The notes: generated by a model not told the origin, from the letters alone. A stretch of 64,000 bases of DNA from Fidelibacterota bacterium (GCA_947475295.1 CANJLF010000005.1:1-64000); one strand, 5' to 3'; numbered from the stretch's first letter, positions 18,473 to 30,104 are shown. Numbers and translations: made by a program.

Positions 18473-19357
18473 GTGGCCCGGGCGTCTGCTCCTTTAAAGC
18501 TTGTCGTCATTGGCGCCGGGGTCATGGGGCGCAACTACCTGCGCGCCGCCAAGGCTGCTGGAATCCCAATTGCCGCCGTCATCGATAGCAATGCCGTGCA
18601 AGCCAAGAGCGCCGCGGCGGAATTCGGCTGCGCCGTTATGACGGATACGCAGGGCATTACAGCTGCCGTCGTTGCCGTACCCACCGCTGCCCATGCCGCT
18701 ATCGCCGGGCCGCTTCTGAAAAGCGGGGTGCATAGCCTGGTGGAGAAACCCTTCGCCGCGTCGGAGTCTGAGTGCCGCGCGCTGATGGAGGCCGCCGTCA
18801 TGGGCCGCGCCGTGCTGCAAGTGGGCCATATCGAGCGTTTCAATCCAGCGGTGGGTGCGCTTCTCGCCCGCGCCATTAGCCCTTCAACCATTGTCTCGTT
18901 CACGGCCCGGCGCATGGGACCGGCCAGCGCGCGCGTCAGCGACATCAGCGTGGTGAGCGATTTGATGGTGCACGACTTGGATATTGTGCTGGCGCTCAAA
19001 CCCGCCCCGGTCACCAAGGTCGAGGCCGTCGGCACCGCCGACCACGCCGAGGCGGCGTTGACTTTTGCAGACGGGGCCATCGCCACCCTCACCGCCAGCC
19101 GCACAGCGGCCACGCGCCTGCGCGATCTACAGGTGGCCACCAACAGCGGTGTCTTTCACCTGGATTATATCGCCAAGAGTCTTATGACCGACAGCGGAGC
19201 GCCGCTGGTTTATGCCGGCGACGCCCTGGGGACGGAGCTGGCTGAATTTGTCGCCAGTACACAGACCGGCCTACCGCCGCGTGTGACCGGCGATGCAGCC
19301 CTCGAAGTTATGAAGCTGGCCTGGCGCATCGAGGCGGCTTTGAAGGTTTCGGCATGA
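18473..19357 (+). CDS. Gfo/Idh/MocA-family sugar-nucleotide 3-dehydrogenase (GnnA/WbpB-like)
   Basis: This 294-residue NAD(P)-dependent oxidoreductase has the dinucleotide motif VIGAGVMGRNY at residues 12-22, the VEKPFA motif near residue 90, the VGHIERFNPAV segment and DLMVHDLDI. The last two are typical of enzymes that oxidise UDP-GlcNAc or its uronic acid at C3. The start is taken as GTG 18473, just after the aminotransferase stop; the ATG at 18471 is out of frame and the TTG at 18443 lies within the upstream gene. It forms an enzyme pair with the preceding aminotransferase, and its last four bases overlap the UMF1 transporter start. Confidence 0.85.
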   Translation: MARASAPLKLVVIGAGVMGRNYLRAAKAAGIPIAAVIDSNAVQAKSAAAEFGCAVMTDTQGITAAVVAVPTAAHAAIAGPLLKSGVHSLVEKPFAASESECRALMEAAVMGRAVLQVGHIERFNPAVGALLARAISPSTIVSFTARRMGPASARVSDISVVSDLMVHDLDIVLALKPAPVTKVEAVGTADHAEAALTFADGAIATLTASRTAATRLRDLQVATNSGVFHLDYIAKSLMTDSGAPLVYAGDALGTELAEFVASTQTGLPPRVTGDAALEVMKLAWRIEAALKVSA

Positions 19358-20641
19358 CGGACACGGCGGACGTCACGCGCAAAGACCGCAAACCGGTGAT
19401 CGCCTTTTGCCTGTTCGACTTCGCCAACTCCGCTTTCACCACCATCGTCGTCACGTTCGTCTTTGCCACCTATTTTGCCACCGGCATCGCCGCCGATCCC
19501 ACCACAGGCGCCGCGCAATGGAGCTTTGCCATGGCCGTGGCGGGGATCGGCATCGCGGTATTAAGCCCGATTTTCGGCGCCGTTGCGGACCAGACCGGGC
19601 GCCGCAAACCTTGGCTGATTGTATTTTCGGTGATCTGCGTCACGACAACCGCCCTGTTGTGGTTCGCGCGTCCGACGCCGGAGGATGTGCCGTGGGCGCT
19701 GGCCTTCGCGGTGATCTCCACCATCGGCTTTGAGATGGGCATGCTGTTTTACAACGCGCTGCTGCCGACGGTGTCCACACCCGCGACCCTGGGCCGTGTT
19801 TCAGGTTTAGCGTGGGGCGTGGGTTACGTCGGCGGATTGATCTCGCTTGCCATTGCCTTGTTCGGCTTCGTGCTGGTCGATCAGCCGCCCTTCGGCCTTG
19901 ATAAAAGCCAGGCCGAGAACGTGCGGGCCACCTCGCTGCTAGTGGCGATCTGGTTCACGATCTTCGCCGCCCCTCTGTTCTTTTTCATCAAGGAACCGGA
20001 AAGCTCTGGGATTCCCGCGACGATGGCCGTGCGGCAGGGTTTGAAGCAACTCGCGACTTCGTTGCGCAACGCGCGCAATCACCGCAACATCTTTCGCTAT
20101 CTGATCGCCGGCATGATTTATTCCGACGCCGTCAGCACGATCTTCGCCATGGGCGGCGTTTACGCCGGTGTGACCTTTGGCATGGAAACCGCGGACATTA
20201 TTATGCTGGGTATCAGCCTCAACGTGACGGCGGGGTTGGGCGCCATTGCCGGCGGCTGGCTCGACGATCGCCTTGGGTCAAAGCCGACCATCGTCATCAG
20301 CTTGATAGCCCTGATCGTCACGGCGGCGCTCGTGATGGCGGCGCAGGACAAAACACTATTTTGGATCGCGGCCCTGGCCATGAGCACGTTCTTCGGCCCC
20401 GTGCAGGCCGCCAGCCGCACGCTGATGGCGCGCCTGTCGCCGCCGTCCATGCGCGGCGAGATGTTCGGTCTGTTTGCCTTATCGGGAAAAGTCACGTCCT
20501 TCCTGGGACCCGCCGCCGTGGGCTGGGTAACTCTGGCCACCGGCAGCTTCCGCCTAGGCATGTCGACGACGATCCTGTTCCTGATCGCCGGTCTTTTGCT
20601 GCTGCGCGGCGTGAAGGAAGAAACCGCTCGCGAAGTCTCGC

Positions 20642-20652
<11 letters not shown>
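19354..20652 (+). CDS. UMF1-family MFS transporter
   Basis: This 432-residue membrane protein has 12 predicted helices. The opening [24 protein letters not shown] is typical of the UMF1 / Atg22-like branch of the major facilitator superfamily, as is [13 protein letters not shown] after helix 2. Substrates of bacterial members are not established; vacuolar Atg22 exports amino acids. The ATG overlaps the oxidoreductase stop as ATGA, so it is part of the sugar aminotransferase operon. The 3' end overlaps convergent purH by 11 bases. Confidence 0.88.
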
Positions 20653-22216
<1,564 letters not shown>

Positions 22217-22399
22217 GAGGGCACCTTTCATAGAGTTGGTGCCCAGGCGCGCGGCTCTTAAAGCTGCGCTTCCCGATGGTGGGTCCATCTTTGATCGCCA
22301 GTCACGCAGCGCCGTTCTTATAGCTTGCGGACGCGCGCCGGGCAAGGTGGAGCCAAGGTGCGGCGAGTGTCAACAAAGGCCTGATTTACTTGATTATTT

Positions 22400-24301
22400 T
22401 TACTTAACGACTTTGAGGTGGGGCTTGGCCTGGTGACCCGAGCTGCGGCGCAGTTCCGGCACCAAGTCGGCCACCAGCGCCAAAGCCGCGGCCTCGTCGT
22501 AACGGCGGCAGGCCTCGTCCAGCGCGGCGAGTTTGGCGGCGATCACCGCATGATCGACAATGCGCGGGCGGGCGATCAGTACGCCTGCCATATCAGTCGC
22601 CACCGGCGGTTCCTGGCCGTGGAACAACTCCTCGGACAGTTTTTCGCCGGGACGCAAGCCCGTCACATGGATGGCCACATCGGCGCCGGGCGTTTTGCCG
22701 GCAAGCTGAATCATCTCTCGGGCGAGGTCCATAATTTTCACTGGCCGGCCCATGTCGAGCACGTAGATCGCGCCTTGGTCATTGCGAGCTGGCCCCAGAG
22801 CCGCCGCTTCGAGCACCAGCTCAACCGCTTCGCTCGTTGCCATAAAATAGCGCTCAATGTCTGGATGGGTAACGGTAACCGGACCTCCAGCGGCGATTTG
22901 TTTTTGGAACAGCGGTACGACCGATCCCGCTGACATCAGCACATTACCGAACCGCACCGTAATAAAGCGCGTGCCGAGACTGCGCAAATCCATGGCCTGG
23001 CAATAAATCTCGGCCACGCGTTTGCTGGCACCCATGACGTTTGAGGGATTGACGGCTTTATCTGTCGAAATCAGCACTACCGTGCAAACGTTTGCGGCGA
23101 CGCATGCATCGGCGACATTACGTGTACCGATGGCGTTAGTGAGCAGGCCTTCCAGCGGATTCAGTTCGACCATCGGCACATGCTTTAGACCAGCCGCGTG
23201 AAAAACAATGTCCGGTTTCTCGCGGGCGATGATGTCCTTCATGCGAGTGTCATCGCGCACGTCAGCCAGTATTGTGGCGCAGGAAATGCCTCCGTGGCGC
23301 TGACGCACGTCCATATCGATGGAGTAGAGATTAAATTCACCGTTATCGAGCAAGGTGAGATGCGCGGGACCCGCCGCACAAATCTGGTGTACCAACTCAG
23401 TGCCGATGGAACCGCCGGCACCGGTCACCAGAATACGCCGCTTTCGGATCATTTCCGCCATGGCGGCACGGTCGAGGGTGCTGTGCGGACGACCGAGGAC
23501 ATCTTCGATATTTACAGCCTGGATTTTGCCTTCTGAGCGCACACGCTCTAACGGAATGCCCAGGGTGTGCGCACTTGCGAGCAGCTTCTGTATGGTCTCG
23601 CCAGGTACGTCGCGGCCAACCAAGATCATCTTCTCAGGACGTATACCTTTGGCGTCCAAACCTGCGACGACGTGCGCTAGATCCTCGTTGCGACCCAGCA
23701 CTTCGATGCCTTGAATGACTTGGCCGACGCGATCGCCGCGGGCAGTTGTCATGCCAACAATGCGATAGTTGGCGGCTGGCTTGCGAATGAGGTGTTCGGC
23801 TTCAGGACCGGCGCCGATCACCAGCACGGGTATGGCATCGGGTGCCATAGCGATGCCGCGGGCGTGGCGGTCCTTGAGCATGCGATAGAACAGCCGTGGT
23901 CCGGCGAGAAACATCACCAGCAGGACCCAGCTGATGAACGGCAGCGAGCGCGGCAGGGTTTCCAAGCGCGCGACAAAGAACCAGGCCGGCAGGAACACCA
24001 GCACGACAATGGTCGCCGTGCGCAGGATATTGACCGCGTCCTTGGCCGACACATATTCCCAGACATGGCGATAAAGCCCGGTGAAGAGATAGGTGACCGC
24101 CGCCACGGCGGCGAAGGTCGCCGCCATGGGAATGACGTCGGGGCGATCGGTCAGAAAATCGGGACCAAGGCGCAGGAAGAAAGCCGCCAGGAACGCGGCG
24201 AAAGCCAGGGCCACGTCATGGCCGTAGACCAGGAGGTTGCGCGGCTGGCGCAGACGGTGGGCGATGCCGCGGCGCGACAGGATTTCAGAGAGACGAGCCA
24301 A
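22400..24301 (-). CDS. Membrane-bound nucleotide-sugar 4,6-dehydratase (WbpM/PglF/CapD type)
   Basis: This 633-residue protein has four N-terminal membrane helices (about residues 25-135), a CoA-binding-like Rossmann domain and a C-terminal extended SDR domain. The second nucleotide motif [13 protein letters not shown] is near residue 294, and the catalytic [17 protein letters not shown] segment, with Met replacing the usual Tyr of SDRs, follows. These enzymes make UDP-4-keto-6-deoxy-GlcNAc for surface glycans and glycoprotein sugars. It diverges from gmd across 149 bases. Exact stereochemistry (retaining PglF/WbpM versus other) is not decided by the sequence. Confidence 0.9.
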   Translation of the reverse strand: MARLSEILSRRGIAHRLRQPRNLLVYGHDVALAFAAFLAAFFLRLGPDFLTDRPDVIPMAATFAAVAAVTYLFTGLYRHVWEYVSAKDAVNILRTATIVVLVFLPAWFFVARLETLPRSLPFISWVLLVMFLAGPRLFYRMLKDRHARGIAMAPDAIPVLVIGAGPEAEHLIRKPAANYRIVGMTTARGDRVGQVIQGIEVLGRNEDLAHVVAGLDAKGIRPEKMILVGRDVPGETIQKLLASAHTLGIPLERVRSEGKIQAVNIEDVLGRPHSTLDRAAMAEMIRKRRILVTGAGGSIGTELVHQICAAGPAHLTLLDNGEFNLYSIDMDVRQRHGGISCATILADVRDDTRMKDIIAREKPDIVFHAAGLKHVPMVELNPLEGLLTNAIGTRNVADACVAANVCTVVLISTDKAVNPSNVMGASKRVAEIYCQAMDLRSLGTRFITVRFGNVLMSAGSVVPLFQKQIAAGGPVTVTHPDIERYFMATSEAVELVLEAAALGPARNDQGAIYVLDMGRPVKIMDLAREMIQLAGKTPGADVAIHVTGLRPGEKLSEELFHGQEPPVATDMAGVLIARPRIVDHAVIAAKLAALDEACRRYDEAAALALVADLVPELRRSSGHQAKPHLKVVK

Positions 24302-24450
24302 GGAGCCTCGATATTTTAGCTGTTTCGTGCCAAAGACTTAAGAAGCTATCGTACCAACCAAATGTTAAGCGTTTTCCACCCATAATCCCACCGCCTATAA
24401 CGTCGCTAGGCCTGACTTTCCCGCCCTTCCCATCGTCCACAAGGTCTCAG

Positions 24451-25533
24451 ATGTCTAAAAAAGCCTCCCCCAAGGTCGCCCTCATCACCGGCATTACCGG
24501 CCAGGACGGCGCCTACCTGGCCGAATTCCTGCTGAAGAAGGGCTATATCGTGCACGGGGTGAAGCGGCGCTCGTCGTCCTTCAATACGGGGCGCATCGAT
24601 CACCTCTATCATGACACCCATGAGGCGGGTTTGAGGTTCTTCCTGCATTACGGCGACCTGACCGATGCCACCAACCTGATCCGGCTGGTACAGGAAGTGC
24701 AGCCCGACGAAATCTATAACCTCGCCGCCCAGAGCCATGTCCAGGTGAGTTTCGAAACCCCAGAATACACCGCCAACTCCGACGGCATGGGGACCCTGCG
24801 CTTGCTGGAAGCGATCCGCATTCTGGGTCTCGAGAAGAAGACCAAATTCTATCAAGCCTCGACCTCGGAGTTGTACGGCAAGGTTCAGGAAATTCCGCAG
24901 TCGGAAAAAACCACCTTCTATCCGCGCTCGCCTTACGCCGCCGCCAAACTATACGCCTATTGGATCACGGTGAACTACCGCGAGGCTTACGGCTATCACG
25001 CCTCTAACGGCATTCTGTTCAACCACGAGAGCCCCTTGCGCGGCGAGACTTTCGTCACGCGCAAGATCACCCGCGCCGTGGCCTCCATCGAGCTGGGCCT
25101 GCAGGATAAGGTTTATCTCGGCAATCTCGACGCCAAGCGCGACTGGGGCCATGCGAGAGATTATGTGGAAGGCATGTGGAAAATCGTGCAGCAAAAAAAC
25201 CCCGACGACTTTGTGCTGGCCACCGGTGAAACCCACGCCGTGCGTGAATTCGTCGAGCTCTCCTTCGCCGAAGTAGGCCGCAAGATTAAATGGAAAGGTA
25301 AAGGTGCCGCAGAGAAAGGCATCGACGCCAAGACCGGCGCGACCTTGGTGGAAGTCGATCCGCGCTATTTCCGCCCCACGGAGGTCGATTTGCTGCTGGG
25401 CGATCCCAGCAAGGCCCACAAACTTCTGAAGTGGAAACACAAGACCAGCTTCCGCGCCATGGTGAAGGAAATGGTCGCCGCCGACTTCAAGGCCGTGAAA
25501 GCCGAATCCCAGCGCTTCGGGCGGGACGACTAA
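24451..25533 (+). CDS. gmd: GDP-mannose 4,6-dehydratase
   Basis: This 360-residue extended SDR enzyme converts GDP-D-mannose to GDP-4-keto-6-deoxy-D-mannose. It has the TGITGQDG nucleotide-binding motif (residues 13-20), [16 protein letters not shown], the catalytic tyrosine and lysine at Y162 and K166 ([12 protein letters not shown]), and the [20 protein letters not shown] block that distinguishes GMD. Length is as expected. It lies 3 bases upstream of fcl, with which it forms a GDP-L-fucose unit. Confidence 0.97.
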   Translation: MSKKASPKVALITGITGQDGAYLAEFLLKKGYIVHGVKRRSSSFNTGRIDHLYHDTHEAGLRFFLHYGDLTDATNLIRLVQEVQPDEIYNLAAQSHVQVSFETPEYTANSDGMGTLRLLEAIRILGLEKKTKFYQASTSELYGKVQEIPQSEKTTFYPRSPYAAAKLYAYWITVNYREAYGYHASNGILFNHESPLRGETFVTRKITRAVASIELGLQDKVYLGNLDAKRDWGHARDYVEGMWKIVQQKNPDDFVLATGETHAVREFVELSFAEVGRKIKWKGKGAAEKGIDAKTGATLVEVDPRYFRPTEVDLLLGDPSKAHKLLKWKHKTSFRAMVKEMVAADFKAVKAESQRFGRDD

Positions 25534-25536
25534 GTC

Positions 25537-26481
25537 ATGGCGTCCTATTCATTGGAGGGAAAGCGCATCTGGGTCGCCGGTCACCGCGGCATGGTGGGCG
25601 CGGCAATCACGCGCCGGCTGGCGGGCGAGAACTGTGACATCCTCACGGTTCCGCACAGCAAGCTCGACCTTACGCGCCAGGCCGACGTCGAGGCCTGGAT
25701 GACGGAAGCCAAACCCCAGGCGATTTTTGTGGCGGCGGCGGTGGTCGGCGGCATTCTCGCCAACGACACGCGCCCCGTTGACTTCCTGACCAACAATCTG
25801 CTGATCCAAACCAACATCATCGCGACCGCCCATAAACTCGGCGTCGAGAAGTTGCTGTTCTTAGGCTCCAGCTGCATTTACCCGCGCCTTGCCGCCCAGC
25901 CCATGAAAGAAGATGCGTTGCTGACGGGCCTCCTGGAGCCCACCAATCAGTGGTACGCCATCGCCAAGATCGCCGGCATTCGTCAGTGTCAGGCCTATTG
26001 CCGCCAGTTCGGGCGCGACTTCATCAGCGCCATGCCGACCAATCTTTACGGCCCCGGCGATAACTACGACCTGCAGGCTAGCCACGTGTTGCCGGCGCTG
26101 ATGGTCAAAGCCCACCGCGCCAAGCTGGCCGGCGACAAGACCATGGCCGTCTGGGGTAGCGGCCAGCCGCGCCGCGAGTTCCTTTATGTCGATGATCTGG
26201 CCGACGCCTGCGTGTTCCTGATGAAGAATTACTCGGACGAGGAGCATGTCAACGTCGGCTACGGTAGCGATGTGACCATCGGCGAAGTGGCCAAGATCGT
26301 GGCCGATACGGTCGGCTTTCAGGGTACGCTCGCCTTCGACACCAGCAAGCCCGACGGCATGCCACGCAAATTGGTCGACAGCGCGAAGCTCAATGCCATG
26401 GGCTGGCGTCCGGCCACGGACTTAAAGCAGGGTATCGCTAAGGCTTACGCCTGGTACCGCGAGAACGCCGCGCCGAAATAA
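25537..26481 (+). CDS. fcl: GDP-L-fucose synthase
   Basis: This 314-residue bifunctional epimerase/reductase turns the GMD product into GDP-L-fucose. It has the GHRGMVGAA nucleotide motif near the N terminus, SSCIYPRLAAQPMKEDALLTG, the catalytic YAIAK motif and YGPGDNYD, all typical of Fcl/WcaG. It is the second gene of the gmd-fcl pair. The fucose donor could feed O-antigen or capsule synthesis, or the GT41 protein encoded upstream; the user of the product is not shown by the sequence. Confidence 0.96.
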   Translation: MASYSLEGKRIWVAGHRGMVGAAITRRLAGENCDILTVPHSKLDLTRQADVEAWMTEAKPQAIFVAAAVVGGILANDTRPVDFLTNNLLIQTNIIATAHKLGVEKLLFLGSSCIYPRLAAQPMKEDALLTGLLEPTNQWYAIAKIAGIRQCQAYCRQFGRDFISAMPTNLYGPGDNYDLQASHVLPALMVKAHRAKLAGDKTMAVWGSGQPRREFLYVDDLADACVFLMKNYSDEEHVNVGYGSDVTIGEVAKIVADTVGFQGTLAFDTSKPDGMPRKLVDSAKLNAMGWRPATDLKQGIAKAYAWYRENAAPK

Positions 26482-26531
26482 AAGAGCGGGGCGCTTCACC
26501 TAAACGAATGTGAGAGGCCAGCTCCGCCCTT

Positions 26532-27458
26532 ATGCAGATCTATCTTCCCATCGCTGAAATGTCGGTGAACATCTTCCTGATCCTTGGATTGGGAGGTGCG
26601 GTGGGCCTGTTGTCGGGCCTGTTCGGCGTCGGCGGCGGCTTCCTGATGACGCCTCTGCTGATCTTCATCGGCGTGCCGCCGGCCGTGGCTGTGGGCACGC
26701 AAGCCGCACAAACCGTGGCGTCGTCGGTGTCCGGCGTCACGGCGCATATGCGCCGCGGCAATGTCGACTTCATGATGGGAACGGTGCTGACCGTGGGCGG
26801 CTTCGTAGGCGCCGGCGTCGGCGTGTGGCTGTTCAATGTCTTGAAATACGCTGGCCACATCGATCTTACGATTTCCCTGGGCTACGTGATTTTCCTCGGC
26901 GTCGTCGGCGGCTTCATGCTGGCGGAAAGCCTGCCCGGTGTTTTGAAGCGTCGTCCGGCGGCGCTGGCTTTGGCATCGCGCGGGCCGGGCCGCCATATGT
27001 GGATGCACGGCCTGCCCTTCAAGATGCGCTTTCGCCGCTCGAAGCTTTACGTCTCAGCGATCGTGCCGCTGGCGATCGGTTTCCTGGTGGGACTGCTCGT
27101 GGCCATGATGGGCGTGGGCGGCGGCTTCCTGATGGTGCCGGCCATGATCTATCTCTTGGGCATGCCGACCCAGGTGGTGATCGGCACATCGCTGTTCCAG
27201 ATTACGTTCGTCACAGCCGGAACGGCTCTGCTGCAGGCGACCGTAAATAAATCCGTCGATATTGTGCTGGCGCTCTTGTTGCTAGTGATCGGTGTCGTCG
27301 GCGCCCAAATCGGCGCGCGTCTGTCAGCCAAAGTTAAGGGCGAGCATTTGCGGACCATGCTGGCGCTGATGGTGCTGGCCGTCGCCATACGCCTCGCGCT
27401 GGATCTGGTGATCACGCCTTCGGATCTGTTCTCTCTCGGCGGGGGAGACGGATCGTGA
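26532..27458 (+). CDS. TauE/SafE-family sulfite or organosulfonate exporter
   Basis: This 308-residue membrane protein has about eight helices. The two halves carry the repeated family motif: LSGLFGVGGGFLMTPLL near the N terminus and LVAMMGVGGGFLMVPAM in the second half. TauE/SafE proteins export sulfite, sulfoacetate or related anions. It overlaps the TIGR02186 gene by GTGA and is followed by a universal stress protein, a trio often conserved in alphaproteobacteria. Substrate is inferred from family only. Confidence 0.9.
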   Translation: MQIYLPIAEMSVNIFLILGLGGAVGLLSGLFGVGGGFLMTPLLIFIGVPPAVAVGTQAAQTVASSVSGVTAHMRRGNVDFMMGTVLTVGGFVGAGVGVWLFNVLKYAGHIDLTISLGYVIFLGVVGGFMLAESLPGVLKRRPAALALASRGPGRHMWMHGLPFKMRFRRSKLYVSAIVPLAIGFLVGLLVAMMGVGGGFLMVPAMIYLLGMPTQVVIGTSLFQITFVTAGTALLQATVNKSVDIVLALLLLVIGVVGAQIGARLSAKVKGEHLRTMLALMVLAVAIRLALDLVITPSDLFSLGGGDGS

Positions 27459-28201
27459 AGCGGTTAGCGATTCTAACGGCACTGCTTGGAATAATGACGA
27501 TGCCCGCGCGCGCGCAGGATGTGCCGCTGGTGGCCGATCTCTCTAATCACCTTGTCGCCATTACCACCGGTTTCACCGGCACCGACGTGCTGCTGTTTGG
27601 CGCGACGGACGGGCCCGGCGATATCGCCGTGGTGGTGCGCGGTCCCGCGAAAGATGATGTTGTGCGCGAAAAGCGCCGCTTCGGACCGATCTGGGCCAAC
27701 AGCGATTCCGTAACTTTCCGCGATGTGCCGTCTTATTACCGCGTCGCCTCCAGCCGGCCTTTGGAGGAATTTGCGCCGGAAACCTTGCTGTCGCGCTATC
27801 AGATTGGCCTCAATGCCATCCGCATCATCGATGCCAATGCGAATGCAACGCCCGGAAGCGCGGCGGAGTCCCGCAAAGCGCTGCTGCGCCTTAAAACCGA
27901 GAGCAATCTCTACGATCAAGGCTTGGGCGCGGTGACACAGATGTCCAACCGGTTGTTCCGGACCGAACTGCACTTTCCAGCCAACGTCCCGACCGGCACA
28001 TATCTCGTGGAAGTTTATCTGTTCCGCGAAGGCCAGATCGCCAGCGCCGAAATCGTGCCGCTGGTAATTTCCAAAGTCGGCGTGGGCGCTGAGATCTACG
28101 ACTTTGCACACGGCAGATTCGCCTTCTTCTACGGCTTGATTTCAGTGCTGCTGGCCTTGGCCGCCGGCTGGACCGCGGGCGCCGTGTTCCGGCGGGTCTA
28201 A
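27455..28201 (+). CDS. TIGR02186-family (Alph_Pro_TM) membrane-anchored protein
   Basis: This 248-residue protein has a signal peptide (residues 1-21, ending ARA), a periplasmic domain beginning with VPLVADLSNHLVAITTGFTG, and a C-terminal membrane helix (FFYGLISVLLALAAGWTAGAVF). It is typical of the alphaproteobacterial TIGR02186 family, usually encoded next to a TauE/SafE permease, so it is probably an accessory to that transporter. The start is GTG at 27455, overlapping the TauE stop (GTGA), which implies coupled translation. Confidence 0.88.
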   Translation: MKRLAILTALLGIMTMPARAQDVPLVADLSNHLVAITTGFTGTDVLLFGATDGPGDIAVVVRGPAKDDVVREKRRFGPIWANSDSVTFRDVPSYYRVASSRPLEEFAPETLLSRYQIGLNAIRIIDANANATPGSAAESRKALLRLKTESNLYDQGLGAVTQMSNRLFRTELHFPANVPTGTYLVEVYLFREGQIASAEIVPLVISKVGVGAEIYDFAHGRFAFFYGLISVLLALAAGWTAGAVFRRV

Positions 28202-28207
28202 AGCATC

Positions 28208-28717
28208 ATGAGCAAAAAAAACCCTTCGCCGGATACCCCGGCGCCCGAAATCAACGAGGGCGGGCGCACGTTCTTAGTGGTCGTGGACAAATCAGAGGAG
28301 CTGCGCGCGGCCTTGCGCTTTGCCTGCCGGCGCGTGGTCCACAGCGGCGGAACGGTCGCGCTGTTTCACGCCGTGCCGCAGACCGAGTTTCAGCACTTCT
28401 CGACCATCGGTGAGTTGATGGACCACGAAGCCAAAACCGAGGCCGAGCGTCTGCTGCAACAGGTGGCCGCCAACGTTCACCGCCAGATCGGCAAATTCCC
28501 CGACCTTTATCTGCGTCAGGGCGACACCCTGCCTGAGCTGCAAAAGGTCATCAAAGAACACCCGTTTTCCATGCTGGTGCTGGGCGCCGGCACCGGCCAC
28601 GAAGGACCCGGCCCCATTGTCTCGGCGGTGTCCGGCAAACTCGCGGGAAAGCTGGATATTCCGGTCACCATCGTGCCCGGCGATCTAAGCGACGAGCGTA
28701 TCGACGCCCTTACGTAA
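28208..28717 (+). CDS. Universal stress protein (UspA domain)
   Basis: This 169-residue protein has a UspA fold: a FLVVVDKSEELRAALRFACR opening strand-helix, a middle TLPELQKVIKEH segment and a C-terminal nucleotide-loop-like LGAGTGHEGPGPIVSAVSGKL followed by IPVTIVPG. ATP-binding Usp proteins use a G-x2-G-x9-G(S/T) loop, which is present in approximate form. It starts 6 bases after the TIGR02186 stop and is likely part of the TauE operon. Confidence 0.88.
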   Translation: MSKKNPSPDTPAPEINEGGRTFLVVVDKSEELRAALRFACRRVVHSGGTVALFHAVPQTEFQHFSTIGELMDHEAKTEAERLLQQVAANVHRQIGKFPDLYLRQGDTLPELQKVIKEHPFSMLVLGAGTGHEGPGPIVSAVSGKLAGKLDIPVTIVPGDLSDERIDALT

Positions 28718-28747
28718 GTTCCTGATATGTAAAGGGAATCTCAGGCC

Positions 28748-28777
28748 TTGATCTAGGACCGGTTTAGTCCTTATTAC
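28748..28777 (+). promoter_or_regulatory. Possible promoter of the Nfu gene
   Basis: TTGATC (28748-28753) and TATTAC (28772-28777) are separated by 18 bases, 23 bases before the start codon. A ribosome-binding sequence AGGAG follows at 28789-28793. Matches to consensus are moderate. Confidence 0.35.
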
Positions 28778-28800
28778 ACTCTCTATTCAGGAGCGCTCTC

Positions 28801-29364
28801 ATGTTCATCCAGACCGAAGACACCCCCAATCCCGCCGCCCTCAAGTTCCTGCCCGGCAAGGCCGTGCTGGAGTCGGGCGTGGCCGATTTCACCAGCCGCG
28901 ATGCCGCCCAGCGCTCGCCTTTGGCGCGGCTGCTGTTTGAGATCGACGGCGTGGCCGGCGTGTTTCTCGGCAGCGACTTTGTGACCGTCACCAAGACCGG
29001 CGACAAAAGCTGGCAGGTCTTGAAGCCCATGGTGCTGGGCGCGGTCATGGATCACTACACCTCCGGCGCGGCGATTATGGAAAGCGGTGAGGCCGCCGCC
29101 GAGGACGAGGAGTTCAGCGACGAGGGCGCCGACGGCGAGATCATCGCCCAGATCAAGGAACTGATTGATACGCGCGTGCGCCCGGCTGTTGCGCAGGACG
29201 GCGGCGATATCATCTACAAGGGATTCAAGAACGGCACGGTGTACTTGAACCTGCGCGGTTCCTGCGCCGGATGCCCCAGCTCCACCGCCACCTTGAAAAT
29301 GGGCATCGAGAACATGCTGAAACACTATGTTCCCGAAGTTCTTCAAGTCGAAGCCATGGCCTAA
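28801..29364 (+). CDS. Nfu/NifU-type iron-sulfur carrier protein
   Basis: This 187-residue protein has the N-terminal Nfu domain (MFIQTEDTPNPAALKFLPG) and a C-terminal NifU-like domain with the cluster-binding C155 and C158 in RGSCAGCPSS. It carries Fe-S clusters to apo-proteins in the cytoplasm. The layout is that of alphaproteobacterial and mitochondrial Nfu1. It has its own ribosome-binding site (AGGAG, 7 bases before ATG), and a nitroreductase gene follows 36 bases downstream. Confidence 0.95.
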   Translation: MFIQTEDTPNPAALKFLPGKAVLESGVADFTSRDAAQRSPLARLLFEIDGVAGVFLGSDFVTVTKTGDKSWQVLKPMVLGAVMDHYTSGAAIMESGEAAAEDEEFSDEGADGEIIAQIKELIDTRVRPAVAQDGGDIIYKGFKNGTVYLNLRGSCAGCPSSTATLKMGIENMLKHYVPEVLQVEAMA

Positions 29365-29400
29365 AAGGCCCATTTTCACACGCTTTCTCAGAGTAAGAAC

Positions 29401-29997
29401 ATGGCGGGACGCGGGACTCTGGACGGTGCCGACCTCGATTTGATTTTCCGCGCCGCGCGCACTCAGAACAGCTGGAAACCGCAAGCGGTTGCCGAAGAAC
29501 TTCTGCGCCGCGTCTATGATCTGGCGAAGCTGGGGCCCACCGCCGCCAATGGGACGCCGGCGCGATTCGTATTCGTCGTCTCGAAAGAGGCCAAAGAAAA
29601 ACTGCGCCCGGCTCTTAGCGCCGGCAATTTGGCAAAGACCATGGCTGCACCGGTCACCGTGCTGGTCGGCTATGACACGGAGTTCTACGAACACTTGCCG
29701 ACGCTGTTTCCCCATGCCGATGCGCGGTCGTGGTTTGTGGGCAAGCCGGACCTCATTCAAAGCAGCGCTTTTCGCAACAGCAGCTTGCAGGGCGCTTACC
29801 TGATGATCGCCGCCAGGTCGCTGGGCCTCGATTGCGGACCCATGAGCGGATTCGACGCGGACAAACTCGAAGCCGCCTTCTGGCCCGACGGCAAGATCAA
29901 AGCCAATTTTATCTGCAATATCGGCTACGGCGACGACACCAAGATCTTGCCGCGCGGTGCGCGGCTTTCCTTCGATCAGGCCTGCCGGATTCTCTAA
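29401..29997 (+). CDS. Nitroreductase-family protein, malonic semialdehyde reductase RutE-like
   Basis: This 198-residue flavoprotein has the RutE/HadB features: [35 protein letters not shown]-type opening, the [27 protein letters not shown] block and the C-terminal [10 protein letters not shown]. RutE reduces malonic semialdehyde to 3-hydroxypropionate in the Rut uracil pathway. No other rut gene is nearby, so the physiological substrate may differ. It follows the Nfu gene closely and converges on trpS. Confidence 0.85.
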   Translation: MAGRGTLDGADLDLIFRAARTQNSWKPQAVAEELLRRVYDLAKLGPTAANGTPARFVFVVSKEAKEKLRPALSAGNLAKTMAAPVTVLVGYDTEFYEHLPTLFPHADARSWFVGKPDLIQSSAFRNSSLQGAYLMIAARSLGLDCGPMSGFDADKLEAAFWPDGKIKANFICNIGYGDDTKILPRGARLSFDQACRIL

Positions 29998-30000
29998 ATC

Positions 30001-30081
30001 CATGTTGCAATGCAGCATGTCCATTTGCTGCACTCATGCTGCGCGAGATCGCCGGTTTATGCTGCAGCATAGTCTGCAGCA
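30001..30081. repeat. Cluster of TGCTGCA inverted repeats between convergent genes
   Basis: Six copies of TGCTGCA-like sequence occur in 81 bases. CATGTTGCA (30001-30009) faces TGCAGCATG (30011-30019). TGCTGCA follows at 30026-30032 and CATGCTGC at 30035-30042. ATGCTGCAGCAT at 30059-30070 is a perfect 12-base palindrome, and CTGCAGCA follows at 30074-30081. The cluster fills the space between the RutE-like gene and the end of trpS. Confidence 0.7.
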
Positions 30082-30104
30082 AAATGAGTTATTTCAAAGG
30101 CTTG

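Noticed and set aside
24375-24402. Promoter for gmd ending in TATAAC
   Set aside because: The -10-like TATAAC is acceptable, but no matching -35 sequence lies at a suitable distance.
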